A stretch of 47,594 nt of DNA from a virus: positions 1 to 47,594 of the IMG/VR virus record IMGVR_UViG_3300025102_000056, one strand, 5' to 3'. Below are positions 16,327 to 23,362 of this stretch, in pieces. A program made the position numbers and the translations under genes. The stretch's first letter is position 1. Every line of letters starts with the position of its first letter. The notes beneath the pieces are model-generated. The model was not told the origin of the DNA, made no database searches, and saw nothing but the letters and a program-made list of their open reading frames with translations.

Positions 16327-16402
16327 ACTAGTTATATAATACTAGTTATAACTAGTATTGTTATACTAGTATAAATAAACATATATACTAGTAATAACTA
16401 GT
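16327..16402. repeat. ACTAGT array A: six copies in 76 bp
   Basis: ACTAGT begins at 16327, 16341, 16351, 16365, 16387 and 16397. Two copies form the perfect 16-bp palindrome ACTAGTTATAACTAGT at 16341-16356, an exact match to one in the second array at 28063-28078. Spacers are A+T-rich, mostly TATA/ATAA, and contain -10-like sequence. It lies just upstream of the minus-strand gene at 16313, so an operator cluster over a promoter is the simplest reading; an origin-type repeat is the alternative. Confidence 0.8.
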
Positions 16403-16558
16403 AGGGAACCCCCTAAATCAATTTTTTTTTACTTTTTTTTATTGGTTTTTACATATATGGGCATGTGGGGGCATTAGATTCTAGAAAAATATTAGGGGTG
16501 ACCCCCTCTTGACAGAATTTATAATTTTAGTGTGCAACATAAACTACGCGCGTGCGTA

Positions 16559-16598
16559 GGGGGCGACCAACATACGGGGGTATACGGGGTAGGTGGGG
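16559..16598 (+). other. G-run cluster with quadruplex potential
   Basis: Four G-runs occur in 40 bp on the plus strand: GGGGG (16559-16563), GGGGG (16576-16580), GGGG (16586-16589) and GGGG (16595-16598), with spacers of 12, 5 and 5 bases. This fits a loose G-quadruplex pattern and is striking in an A+T-rich genome. A fifth G-run follows at about 16624. Confidence 0.5.
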
Positions 16599-16601
16599 TA
16601 G

Positions 16602-16627
16602 CTAGAAGTCGAAATTAACTTTTAGGG
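16602..16627. repeat. Dispersed AAGTT palindrome, degenerate copy
   Basis: This reads TAGAAGTCGAAATTAACTTTTAG on the plus strand apart from its flanks, so one half-site is altered (AAGTC for AAGTT). Further half-sites (AAACTTCTAG near 16641 and CAACTTTTG near 16666) cluster around the terS stop codon. Confidence 0.6.
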
Positions 16628-16653
16628 GAGGCGAAATTATACAAACTTCTAGG

Positions 16654-17169
16654 CTAATCACCTAGCAACTTTTGTAACTTATCTTTTAAATCTTGTTCTA
16701 TTTCTTCAGTACTGCGATCAGCTTGTTTTGTTTCCATCTCAACCTTATCACTAAACATTGAAACAGTTTTACCTAACAACTCTAACGCTCTTATTCTACT
16801 CGATGCATTGTCAGCCTGATCAGCCTCTTCAGTTAACCTTTTCAATACATACTCTTCACGCCTGACCGCTCTCGTCAACTTATCTTCCTCTAATCTCTTT
16901 TGAATATCTTTAATCCTCTTGGATACCTTATGGTTAGCCATTAAAGCGGATGCCATACTCCAAATAGTTTTATCTAATGTGTTAGGGCTTACATTATAGA
17001 CCGCTCTATAAGCATCGCTTGCAGTCTTTCCCTCTTCAGCTACAAGCCTCGCAAACTCTGACTGTTTTGCAGTTATTGGTTGTTCTTTTTGTCTTGTTGA
17101 TTTGAACTCTTTTTGAGTGCCTCCAACTATTTTCAACTTTGGTTTTTTATCGTCTTTTTTGTCCGCCAT
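16654..17169 (-). CDS. terS: Terminase small subunit
   Basis: I start at ATG 17169 (MADKKDDKKPKLKIV...) because GGAAGT lies seven bases upstream; the frame opens 11 codons earlier without such a site. The 171-residue protein has a basic N-terminal tail and then a typical TerS helix-turn-helix part: 'ITAKQSEFARLVAEEGKTAS', 'DAYRAVYNVSP' and 'ASALMANHKVSKRIKDIQKR'. A coiled-coil oligomerisation part follows and an acidic end 'EEIEQDLKDKLQKLLGD'. TerS recognises the packaging site and hands DNA to TerL. It is the first gene of the late operon. Confidence 0.8.
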   Translation of the reverse strand: MADKKDDKKPKLKIVGGTQKEFKSTRQKEQPITAKQSEFARLVAEEGKTASDAYRAVYNVSPNTLDKTIWSMASALMANHKVSKRIKDIQKRLEEDKLTRAVRREEYVLKRLTEEADQADNASSRIRALELLGKTVSMFSDKVEMETKQADRSTEEIEQDLKDKLQKLLGD

Positions 17170-17499
17170 AATTTTACTTCCTATTATTAAAAAATAAGCC
17201 ACTCAGAAGTTAGCACCTCATTCACTTACTGTAAATATTTTCTCATTTCGTGAAACTATCTTTAATAGCCCATACAAGCCCATACAGAGATAAAAGGTGT
17301 TATAGGCTACGATATATCATAAAAGTTTGTTTCGCAGTTTTTGGCTTGGGGCTTACGTTACAGAGCATCATTAAAAAAAGATTAAAATAATTCAATTTAT
17401 TTACAAGAAAAACAGTCTCTCAATCTTATTAATTATGAGTTCGGAAATTTTCTAAACTCATTCGTAATAGTTAGTACAACAACAAAAGAAAGCGAGACA
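17170..17499. other. Divergent non-coding region between terS and the early genes
   Basis: This 330-bp A+T-rich stretch should carry the divergent late (minus) and early (plus) promoters, but I could not pick a convincing -35/-10 pair. It contains a tandem repeat GCCCATACA-A-GCCCATACA (about 17269-17287), a GAGTT/AACTC inverted repeat near 17437-17459, and a half-site AGAAGTTAG near 17204. No gene is seen. Confidence 0.4.
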
Positions 17500-17739
17500 A
17501 TGAGAAAAAAACTTACAGTAAAAATAACATACGAAAACAAAATAAAAGAACTAGAGCAAGAAATACACGAAATCCTATTAGATCAGGAGATCGAAAACGA
17601 CATAAAGCCAAGTGATATCAGATGCCCTTATTATGGATGCGGGGCAACATTCCCAAGTTCTATATTACATGATACTGAGTTTTGTCCTGAGTGTGAAGAG
17701 CCTTTTGATCATGACGATATCGAACTGCATCTAGAATAA
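17500..17739 (+). CDS. Early Zn-ribbon-like protein
   Basis: This 79-residue protein has a charged helix (about 10-35, 'NKIKELEQEIHEILLDQEIE') and then 'RCPYYGCGATFPS' and 'FCPECEEPFDHDD', giving Cys residues at about 42, 47, 63 and 66. That is a C4 zinc-ribbon arrangement. It is the first rightward gene after the divergent region, so it may be made early and could act as a regulator or in host takeover; that is inference. AGCGAGA lies just upstream of the ATG. A strong hairpin follows the stop by four bases. Confidence 0.65.
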   Translation: MRKKLTVKITYENKIKELEQEIHEILLDQEIENDIKPSDIRCPYYGCGATFPSSILHDTEFCPECEEPFDHDDIELHLE

Positions 17740-17743
17740 AATA

Positions 17744-17773
17744 TTTTGGGGGCAGTTTTTATTGCCCCCAAAA
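17744..17773 (+). terminator. Hairpin terminator after the Zn-ribbon gene
   Basis: TTTTGGGGGCA and TGCCCCCAAAA pair perfectly over 11 bp with an eight-base loop, starting four bases after the stop codon. The downstream sequence is only partly U-rich (GTTTAATTTAAC), so termination may be partial. A dispersed palindrome follows directly. Confidence 0.7.
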
Positions 17774-17790
17774 GTTTAATTTAACTTTTA
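17769..17790. repeat. Dispersed AAGTT palindrome copy
   Basis: AAAAGTTTAATTTAACTTTT follows the terminator stem and overlaps its last bases. The half-sites AAGTT and AACTT are separated by six bases; a further half-site AGAAGTTTAG follows at about 17792. Confidence 0.7.
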
Positions 17791-17876
17791 CAGAAGTTTA
17801 GAAAAAAAAGATTTGAACGTCAGCAACAGTTACAAGGAACATTTACAATTATTTACATTTATTTATATATTTGGGC

Positions 17877-17905
17877 TTGCATATACATTAGCCAATTGCT
17901 ATATA
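17877..17905 (+). promoter_or_regulatory. Sigma-70-like promoter upstream of the structured leader
   Basis: TTGCAT, a 17-base spacer and TATATA (with TATAAA overlapping two bases on) lie just ahead of the structured region. Transcription would start near 17912, so the nested helices that follow would be in the RNA leader. Confidence 0.6.
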
Positions 17906-17918
17906 AATAGTGCGACCA

Positions 17919-18107
17919 AGTCAGCCCCTATTTGGCAACCCGTTTGATGCGAACCACAAACATCCCGATCTGACCTACATGGGAAACTAGGCAGAATTAA
18001 AGATCGGCAAGAGTGAACCGCCCCCCACAATTCACAGAGATGATCTGAGCGATATGGACTGAACATAAGAAGTTTAAAATTAAACGGGTTTCTCAATAGT
18101 GGCTGAC
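17919..18107 (+). ncRNA. Candidate structured RNA or 5' leader with nested helices
   Basis: Three complementary pairs are nested. The outer is GTCAGCC (17920-17926) with GGCTGAC (18101-18107). The middle is AACCCGTTTGAT (17937-17948) with ATTAAACGGGTT (18079-18090), 12 bp with one G-U. The inner is CCGATCT (17965-17971) with AGATCGG (18001-18007), capped by CCTA/TAGG (17974-17977/17988-17991). A further small helix GTGAA/TTCAC lies at 18013-18035. The region is more G+C-rich than its surroundings, has no open frame in the plus direction and a promoter at its start. It ends 36 bases before the next gene. No known riboswitch class is recognised. Confidence 0.6.
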
Positions 18108-18142
18108 ACTAACAAATCAATCAACAACTCAGGAGTACAATA

Positions 18143-18454
18143 ATGTACAAGAAATTAAATCAAGACGAGATCAAGTTACTAAGGCTTTTAGCTGATGCTT
18201 ATAACTTTGCAAATATCGCAGATGTTCATTCCTCATATGCTGAGGATGATGGATCAAGTGCTAAGTATAAAGGCAATTATGAAACAATGGAGATGGTCAA
18301 CGAATTAAATCCTAGAATTGTTTCAAGTGTATGCAATCCAATATCTAAAGCGGTAACTTCCATAATTGGGGAAGAGTTACATGAGTATTGGATCAATGGA
18401 TCAAATTACGATGTAGATGAGTTAATAAAAATAACAAATAGCGAGGGAGTTTAA
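18143..18454 (+). CDS. Hypothetical early protein
   Basis: This 103-residue protein begins MYKKLNQDEIKLLRLLADAY, is mostly helical and ends acidic. CAGGAGT lies nine bases upstream of the ATG, which supports the start. I do not recognise a family. It is the first gene downstream of the structured RNA candidate, so its expression may depend on that leader. It is followed two bases later by a 51-residue gene and then the 221-residue gene, suggesting one transcript. Confidence 0.55.
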   Translation: MYKKLNQDEIKLLRLLADAYNFANIADVHSSYAEDDGSSAKYKGNYETMEMVNELNPRIVSSVCNPISKAVTSIIGEELHEYWINGSNYDVDELIKITNSEGV

Positions 18455-18456
18455 AC

Positions 18457-18612
18457 ATGAGAAAATTATTATCAATTTTAGGAAGAAATTTATTTCCAAA
18501 TTTAATAGATGGAGATGGATATATAATTTTGACTAAGCCTAAAAAATTATCTCAAGAAGAGTTCATTAATCTAATGTCCTCAAAATCAACTGCAACAAAT
18601 GGAGTTTTATAA
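18457..18612 (+). CDS. Small hypothetical protein, 51 residues
   Basis: The ATG at 18457 follows GGGAG by nine bases and the stop TAA overlaps the next ATG by one base (TAATG). The product begins MRKLLSILGRNLFPNLIDGD and has a hydrophobic basic N-terminus then a polar C-terminus. No family is recognised. It fits exactly between two neighbouring genes, which is the main support for it. Confidence 0.5.
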   Translation: MRKLLSILGRNLFPNLIDGDGYIILTKPKKLSQEEFINLMSSKSTATNGVL

Positions 18613-19277
18613 TGCAGAAAAATATTATTCAAGACTATGCACTTTCAGACGATAGCATTAAGACAATAGCCTCTTCAGAGGTTTTAGTCTCAGGTCTCAA
18701 GGATACAAATAAAGAGAATGTCGCATCAATTAATGAGAGCAAAGTACAAGATCAGTATGTGCCTTTCATCGTTCATACTGCAAAGTTCCCAAGGACTGCA
18801 AGTGGTAACGTGGCAAAAGGTGTAACGGCTATCATGTATGATGACCTGATTAATCATTGCGGTTTGTCTAAGTCCTCAGCCAAGTTGCTCAAGGAAACAT
18901 GTGTAAAATTCTGCGAGTATTTCAATGTACCAACTCAGGCAACACCTGAGTACGTCAGGAATATTTTATCTGACAATAACCTTGAAAAGCAGACAGACAT
19001 TGTAGCTAAGGTCTCAGGTAAAAAAGAAGTAACTCTTGCTGAGAAGATTGCTAAAATGGTTTACGGCAAAGAGGTTACCAAAAAGATCGATGGTATTGAG
19101 CAAACTGTTTTCGTAGCGACAGATTTAAATATGGATGAGATCGAGGAGATCGAAAGCCATATGGCTGATATCAAGAGAGTTCGCATCGCAACTGACAAGG
19201 CTAATGAAAAGAAGTTGGCTGAGACTAACGAAGATAATCAAGAGACTAATGACGTTCTTGATGCTCTTACTGCCTAA
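18612..19277 (+). CDS. Hypothetical protein upstream of the MoxR gene
   Basis: This 221-residue protein has a disordered N-terminal part, a helical middle ('YDDLINHCGLSKSSAKLLKE', 'TCVKFCEYFNVPTQATPEYV') and an acidic C-terminal tail ('EDNQETNDVLDALTA'). The Shine-Dalgarno is GGAG eight bases before the ATG, shared with the end of the small gene upstream. The helix pair with three Cys-containing turns does not match a motif I know. It precedes the 89-residue protein and the MoxR-VWA pair and may belong to that operon. Confidence 0.55.
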   Translation: MQKNIIQDYALSDDSIKTIASSEVLVSGLKDTNKENVASINESKVQDQYVPFIVHTAKFPRTASGNVAKGVTAIMYDDLINHCGLSKSSAKLLKETCVKFCEYFNVPTQATPEYVRNILSDNNLEKQTDIVAKVSGKKEVTLAEKIAKMVYGKEVTKKIDGIEQTVFVATDLNMDEIEEIESHMADIKRVRIATDKANEKKLAETNEDNQETNDVLDALTA

Positions 19278-19361
19278 TCGAATGCACAAATTGAGACAGA
19301 TCAAAGCGGTCTGTCTCTGCTTGTTCAATCGAGCAATAACAACAACTATCATGGAGTAGAT

Positions 19362-19631
19362 ATGAATAAAAATCAGGAAATAACTAAACACTTTGGCGGT
19401 CGAATTATACGAGGTGTTTTTAAAAAAATTGATGGCTCTCGCAGAAAATTTTGGGGAGTTCTCAAATATGAGGATAGGGATATTCCTAACCTCGTAACAG
19501 TCTACGATTTCAGAATAGCTGAGTATCGTAGATTTAGGCTAGATCAAGGTGCTATTACATTAAATAGCGGTAAGATTTGGTACAAATACAATAGCCATAA
19601 TGGTGTAACTTTAAAAACTAGGAGTGCTTAA
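19362..19631 (+). CDS. Small basic beta-rich protein upstream of MoxR
   Basis: This 89-residue protein is strongly basic with a beta pattern: 'HFGGRIIRGVFKKIDGSRRK', 'FWGVLKYEDRDIPNLVTVYD' and 'AITLNSGKIWYKYN'. This looks like a small SH3- or OB-like barrel, although I cannot name a family. The start is preceded by TGGAG eight bases upstream. Its stop directly abuts the MoxR ATG, so the two are translationally coupled. It may bind nucleic acid or be an adaptor for the ATPase; both are guesses. Confidence 0.55.
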   Translation: MNKNQEITKHFGGRIIRGVFKKIDGSRRKFWGVLKYEDRDIPNLVTVYDFRIAEYRRFRLDQGAITLNSGKIWYKYNSHNGVTLKTRSA

Positions 19632-20678
19632 ATGAGATTATCATTAGCAAAAAAGATCATTGTCGAGGGCATCAAAAAGAATGTTGCTCAAACTTCAACT
19701 AAGCCAATTACTTTCCATTTAGATGGTAGTATGGGAATTGGTAAAACTGCACTAGCAAAACAGATTGCTCAGGACTTGGGCTTTTACATGCAGAATATTG
19801 CACTTGCTCAGCTAGAGCCTACAGACATTGGCGGTATGAGAATGCCTCAGGGCGATAAGATGATTACTCTTCAGCCTGATTGGTATATAGATGCTGATCG
19901 CATGGCTCAGCTAGAGGCTGAGGGCTTTAAAGGTGTACTTTATTTCTTCGATGAGTTGCCTCAAAGCCCCGTACTTAACATGAATATATTCGCTCAAATT
20001 GCTGACGAATATAGAGTTGGAGAGTACAAGCTAGACAGAACAAAATGCTATGTAATGTCAGCGGGGAACAAGCTATCAGATAAGGCGGGGACTAATACAA
20101 TGCCAAGCCACTTGATCGATAGACTTACGTTCCTAGAGATTGAGCCAAACCTCGAGGACACTTGCGGATACTTCGCTAAAAGCGGTGTTGATCACAGAGT
20201 TATATCGTGGTTGAGATTTCAGCCTGAGTTCTTGCATCAGTTTAAAGTTGGAGTGAATGCTTATCCAACTCCAAGGTCAATCGAGAGGTCAGCACAGATC
20301 ATGAATTGGGACTTGGATGACGAGGCAATGGCTGAGGCTATCAGCGGTCAAATTGGTCGCCCCGCTTATGCAAACCTTAAAACTCATATGGATGTACATG
20401 ACAAATGTCCTGACATTGATAAGCTGATCGCAAGCCCTGATACTGCTGAGATTGTTGAAGAGCCTGCGATTATGTATGCACTTTGTTCATCGTTATCAAC
20501 TAAGGCTAACGATAAGAACATAGGCAACATTTTGAAATACCTCAAAAGATTACCTAATGAGGAGTTTCAAGCTTTTGTTCTTAAGGATGCATTATCTAGG
20601 GACAACAGTCTTAAGCAAAATAAAGATGTCAGATTGTGGGCATCTGCAAAGGGCAACGGGAAATATCTCGTTGCCTAG
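19632..20678 (+). CDS. MoxR-like AAA+ ATPase
   Basis: This 348-residue ATPase has Walker A GSMGIGKT at residues 32-39, Walker B VLYFFDE at 102-108, a sensor-1-like AGNK at 144-147 and R164 in 'PSHLIDRLTFLEI', which could be the arginine finger. MoxR proteins are hexameric ATPases that remodel partner complexes, usually with a VWA protein encoded next to them. Here the VWA partner is the next gene, 31 bases on. The pair is like CobS/CobT-type chelatase subunits in layout, but no cobalamin gene is present, so a chaperone-like role in phage takeover or assembly is more likely. The TAG stop is the start of a dispersed palindrome. Confidence 0.85.
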   Translation: MRLSLAKKIIVEGIKKNVAQTSTKPITFHLDGSMGIGKTALAKQIAQDLGFYMQNIALAQLEPTDIGGMRMPQGDKMITLQPDWYIDADRMAQLEAEGFKGVLYFFDELPQSPVLNMNIFAQIADEYRVGEYKLDRTKCYVMSAGNKLSDKAGTNTMPSHLIDRLTFLEIEPNLEDTCGYFAKSGVDHRVISWLRFQPEFLHQFKVGVNAYPTPRSIERSAQIMNWDLDDEAMAEAISGQIGRPAYANLKTHMDVHDKCPDIDKLIASPDTAEIVEEPAIMYALCSSLSTKANDKNIGNILKYLKRLPNEEFQAFVLKDALSRDNSLKQNKDVRLWASAKGNGKYLVA

Positions 20679-20698
20679 AAGTTAACTTTAACTTTTAG
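20675..20698 (+). repeat. Dispersed palindrome between MoxR and VWA genes, best copy
   Basis: CTAGAAGTTAA and TTAACTTTTAG flank a CT spacer. The 11-base arms pair fully in RNA with one G-U, and the first TAG is the MoxR stop codon. The Shine-Dalgarno of the VWA gene (TTAGGAG) overlaps its 3' end. Confidence 0.85.
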
Positions 20699-20708
20699 GA
20701 GTGCAAAT

Positions 20709-21872
20709 ATGCATGATTTACCAAGGAAGATCGCAAGATCAAAGGTCAGGCTTATGCTTGATAAACTTTCAAAAGGTTGGGGCTTTTATGCCTCAGTCCT
20801 TTATCAAATGCCAATGGTTGAGAAAAGTTCTCTTCCTACTATGGCAACTGACGGCAAAAGTATTTTCTATAATGCAGAATTTACTGATGCCTTATCTGAG
20901 GCTGAGTTGGATGGAGTTAAAGTTCATGAGGCTTACCATCGTATCCTAAAGCATCATTTAAGGATGGGCAAAAGAGATGCTGAGTTATGGAATATTGCAT
21001 GTGATTATGCGATCAATCCAATAATAATTCAGTCAGGTCTTGTTCTTCCTGAGGGGGCTTTGATTGATGACAAGTTCAAAGGTATGTCAGCAGAAAAAAT
21101 TTACGACCTACTGAAACAAGATCAGGGCGATGATGGAAACGGCGGTGGCGGTAGCGGTCAGCCTCAACCTCAGGAGTGGGGCAATGTTGAAGATCAGGGC
21201 GGTGGTATGTCTGAAGATCAGATCAAATCTGAAGAGGCAACAATCAATGCTCAGGTTGTTATGGCGGTCAACTCAATGAAGACTGAGGCGGGTAAACTTC
21301 CCGCTAACATCAAGGAAATCATTGACGAGATGAAGAGGTCTCAGATTGATTGGAAAGATGTACTTCGCAGATTTGTTGGCGGAGATCAGCCTGAGGGATA
21401 TTCTTATCGCAGACCTAATCGCAGACAATGGTACTTAAACGAGGTTGTCACTCCCGTATCAAACAAGATCGGATGCGGAGACATTGTTGTTGGCATCGAT
21501 ACTAGCGGATCAGTTTCAAGTATTGAGTTATCCCACTTCTTGGGCGAGCTGAATGCTATCGCTGAAAGCTCAGGTGCTGAAAGTGTCACAATCATTACAT
21601 GCGACTATGATGTTCAAGATGTTGTCAGGTATGAGAAAGGCGATCAGATTGAGGACATATCATGTAAAGGTCGAGGCGGTACAAGAGTAATGCCCGTCTT
21701 CGATTATATTGCTGAGAACAATATCAATGTCGATAACTTCATTTACTTTACTGACATGGGCATTGGCGATTATCCTCAGCAAGATGTTGGATATCCTATC
21801 CTTTGGGTATCAAGCGATATGAGAGGGGAAGAGGCTCCCATTGGAGAGACCACTTACCTCAAAGTAGCCTAA
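20709..21872 (+). CDS. HExxH-VWA protein, partner of the MoxR ATPase (DUF2201-like)
   Basis: This 387-residue protein has two domains. The N-terminal one carries HEAYH at residues 73-77, an intact HExxH zinc-peptidase motif, followed by 'GKRDAELWNIACDYAIN', typical of the DUF2201 N-terminal metallopeptidase-like domain. A Gly/Gln-rich acidic linker (about 138-170) leads to a C-terminal VWA-like domain with a MIDAS site: D264-T-S266-G-S268, T325 ('GGTRVMPVFDY') and D349 ('FTDMGIGD'). VWA domains bind partners through a metal ion. MoxR ATPases commonly act on such proteins. The start is supported by TTAGGAG eight bases upstream. Confidence 0.82.
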   Translation: MHDLPRKIARSKVRLMLDKLSKGWGFYASVLYQMPMVEKSSLPTMATDGKSIFYNAEFTDALSEAELDGVKVHEAYHRILKHHLRMGKRDAELWNIACDYAINPIIIQSGLVLPEGALIDDKFKGMSAEKIYDLLKQDQGDDGNGGGGSGQPQPQEWGNVEDQGGGMSEDQIKSEEATINAQVVMAVNSMKTEAGKLPANIKEIIDEMKRSQIDWKDVLRRFVGGDQPEGYSYRRPNRRQWYLNEVVTPVSNKIGCGDIVVGIDTSGSVSSIELSHFLGELNAIAESSGAESVTIITCDYDVQDVVRYEKGDQIEDISCKGRGGTRVMPVFDYIAENNINVDNFIYFTDMGIGDYPQQDVGYPILWVSSDMRGEEAPIGETTYLKVA

Positions 21873-21886
21873 CAAAACTAAGTTAT

Positions 21887-21914
21887 CCACAAGCCCGCTA
21901 ATTTGGGCTTGTGG
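21887..21914 (+). promoter_or_regulatory. 10-bp hairpin after the VWA gene
   Basis: CCACAAGCCC and GGGCTTGTGG pair perfectly with an eight-base loop, 15 bases after the VWA stop. No U-run follows, so it may protect the 3' end or mark an mRNA processing site rather than terminate. The next gene starts 40 bases on. Confidence 0.65.
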
Positions 21915-21953
21915 TCAAATCATCAACTACTATCATTATTTGGAGTTACAATT

Positions 21954-22781
21954 ATGAGTAAGAAAAGACAAAGTGCCATAAAGCACAAAGTTCATTTAAA
22001 TATTATCAAAAACTTACAAACTTCTTTAAAAGATTTTGATCTTGATATTGCTGACGTTATGTCATCGATGTATCAGTACAGACAACATCCTTTATTTTGT
22101 AAGAAAAAAGCTGACAAGATGGAGCAATTAAAATCATATTTAGATTATGATCAGCAACAATCTATTAGCAATTTATCGACTATGCTTTCGTCTATAGTAG
22201 GATATAGAAAAGATCAAAAGAAAAATTCTATTCTCAATACTGAAGAGTTTAATAAGCAGTATGATGTTTACACTAAAGCAATACACTCGTCAAAAAATAC
22301 TGCTTATGATTGGTGGAGAAAAAACCATCAAAGAACTCAGGCAAAAGTTATCTGCGAAAAGGATACACAAAAAGGTATCGAGCAAGATGTAAACAGTACA
22401 TGGGGCGATAGAAAAATACATGTCCCGCCTTTGTGGTATCATAAGGTTTGGAAAAAAGGTTTGTCAGGTGTTGAGTATAAAGGCAGACCTCATTTTGTTA
22501 TCGATGTAAAGCCTTATCCTATTGCTAGGTTAGAGCAAGACAATATCAAAATGTACAAAGCTGATGTCGTCAGTTCTAAGGGCGGTGTACTTTCATACAT
22601 TGAAGACCTTTGGTTAGCATCATTTGAGACTAGCCCTTTTATTGTAGAAAAAAAAGGTGGTTCATTGTGGGATACTAAGCCCGCTGAGTGTATCGTTTCA
22701 TTAAGCCCTGAGTTAAGACGAGCAGAGACTAACGTCTCTCAGAGAATAACAAATGGTGTTATTAATAATTTGTTAGATTAG
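21954..22781 (+). CDS. Hypothetical protein, third gene of the MoxR-VWA group
   Basis: I start at ATG 21954 (MSKKRQSAIKHKVHLNIIKN), which follows TGGAG by eight bases; the frame opens earlier, inside the hairpin, without a ribosome site. The 275-residue protein has a helical N-terminal half (about 1-130, Gln/Lys/Ser-rich) and a C-terminal half with more beta character ('IHVPPLWYHKVWKKGLSGVE', 'GRPHFVIDVKPYPIARLEQD'). I do not recognise a family. Its position directly after the pair suggests a substrate or accessory of the MoxR-VWA system. Confidence 0.55.
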   Translation: MSKKRQSAIKHKVHLNIIKNLQTSLKDFDLDIADVMSSMYQYRQHPLFCKKKADKMEQLKSYLDYDQQQSISNLSTMLSSIVGYRKDQKKNSILNTEEFNKQYDVYTKAIHSSKNTAYDWWRKNHQRTQAKVICEKDTQKGIEQDVNSTWGDRKIHVPPLWYHKVWKKGLSGVEYKGRPHFVIDVKPYPIARLEQDNIKMYKADVVSSKGGVLSYIEDLWLASFETSPFIVEKKGGSLWDTKPAECIVSLSPELRRAETNVSQRITNGVINNLLD

Positions 22782-22791
22782 GAGGTATCAA

Positions 22792-23037
22792 ATGCAAATT
22801 AATTTAAATCAAAGCAATGTTAATCCAAGCGATTTAGTCGCTTGGGTTCATAAGGGGTATATGTATTGCCCCGTTCTAACTGTTGGAGATCAGATATTCA
22901 GCCATGAGATTGTTGACATGTCTGATCCTGACAAAGAGCCATTCTTTTATGAGGGCAGTCTTCAAAAATTTATGGATCGTGATACGTTTATTGATTTTGT
23001 AGATTACATGATCAGAGCAACTAAATCAGGTCTGTAG
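22792..23037 (+). CDS. Hypothetical acidic protein
   Basis: This 81-residue protein contains 'DLVAWVHKGYMYCPVLTVGD' and 'FFYEGSLQKFMDRDTFIDFV'. TAGGAGG lies six bases ahead of the ATG, the strongest ribosome site in the region. It is compact and mixed alpha/beta in pattern with no motif known to me. The TAG stop begins a dispersed palindrome. It is probably co-transcribed with the MoxR-VWA group. Confidence 0.55.
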   Translation: MQINLNQSNVNPSDLVAWVHKGYMYCPVLTVGDQIFSHEIVDMSDPDKEPFFYEGSLQKFMDRDTFIDFVDYMIRATKSGL

Positions 23038-23060
23038 AAGTTTAATTTAACTTTTGGGAG
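23035..23060 (+). repeat. Dispersed palindrome overlapping a stop codon
   Basis: TAGAAGTTTAATTTAACTTT followed by TGGGAG. TAG is the stop of the upstream gene, and the GGGAG at the 3' end is the ribosome site of the next small gene. Half-sites AAGTT and AACTT are six bases apart. Confidence 0.8.
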
Positions 23061-23066
23061 TTCAAA

Positions 23067-23192
23067 ATGAAGTACAATTTCAAGCACTATCAAAATAGAA
23101 TGTATCAAGATAATTATTTAAAAAATCTTTATTTAAAAATTATTTTCTTTTTATCAGTAATATTATCAATATTAATCATAGGAGTTTTATAA
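23067..23192 (+). CDS. Small membrane protein, 41 residues
   Basis: The start ATG at 23067 follows GGGAG by six bases and the TAA stop overlaps the next ATG by one base. The product begins MKYNFKHYQNRMYQDNYLKN and ends in a hydrophobic segment 'IIFFLSVILSILIIGVL' that would span the membrane with the basic end in the cytoplasm. Function is unknown; small early membrane proteins in phages often affect host membrane proteins or superinfection, but nothing specific is shown here. Confidence 0.55.
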   Translation: MKYNFKHYQNRMYQDNYLKNLYLKIIFFLSVILSILIIGVL

Positions 23193-23362
23193 TGACAGAG
23201 TTGGAGATAATTCAAAAATTAGATGGCATCATTGCTGATCTAATTAAGGATGGATTGCATGATATCGCAATCAATATTGAGATCGAAAAGCAAAAGGTCG
23301 CACAACAATTTAATCAAGCTGAATTTAATAGTCAGCAAATAGACTTGGAGGAATATCTATGA
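23192..23362 (+). CDS. Small helical hypothetical protein, 56 residues
   Basis: This product begins MTELEIIQKLDGIIADLIKD and is predicted all-helical and acidic. The Shine-Dalgarno is AGGAG eight bases ahead, in the end of the membrane-protein gene. Its TGA stop overlaps the next start (ATGA). The tight junctions on both sides are the support; I do not know a family. Confidence 0.5.
   Translation: MTELEIIQKLDGIIADLIKDGLHDIAINIEIEKQKVAQQFNQAEFNSQQIDLEEYL

Larger units (their letters stand above)
16314..16653. other. 340-bp non-coding region between terS and the terL operon start
   Basis: From low to high coordinate it holds ACTAGT array A, T-runs of nine or more (16421-16440), a short AGGGG-TGAC-CCCCT inverted repeat near 16493-16506, a GC-rich patch (ACGCGCGTGCG near 16546-16556), a row of G-runs, and a dispersed palindrome. 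No open frame of note was seen. Its base composition differs sharply from the coding sequence around it. Its position next to both terminase genes makes it a candidate for a packaging site, without direct proof. Confidence 0.55.

Noticed and set aside
17899-18096. Minus-strand open frame of 65 codons over the structured RNA.
   Set aside because: It has no good ribosome site, is on the strand opposite the promoter and neighbouring genes, and coincides with the helices that explain its sequence.
19632-21872. Cobaltochelatase CobS/CobT for cobalamin synthesis.
   Set aside because: The ATPase-VWA layout is similar, but the VWA protein has an HExxH domain and no cobalamin gene is present; a general MoxR-VWA pair is more likely.
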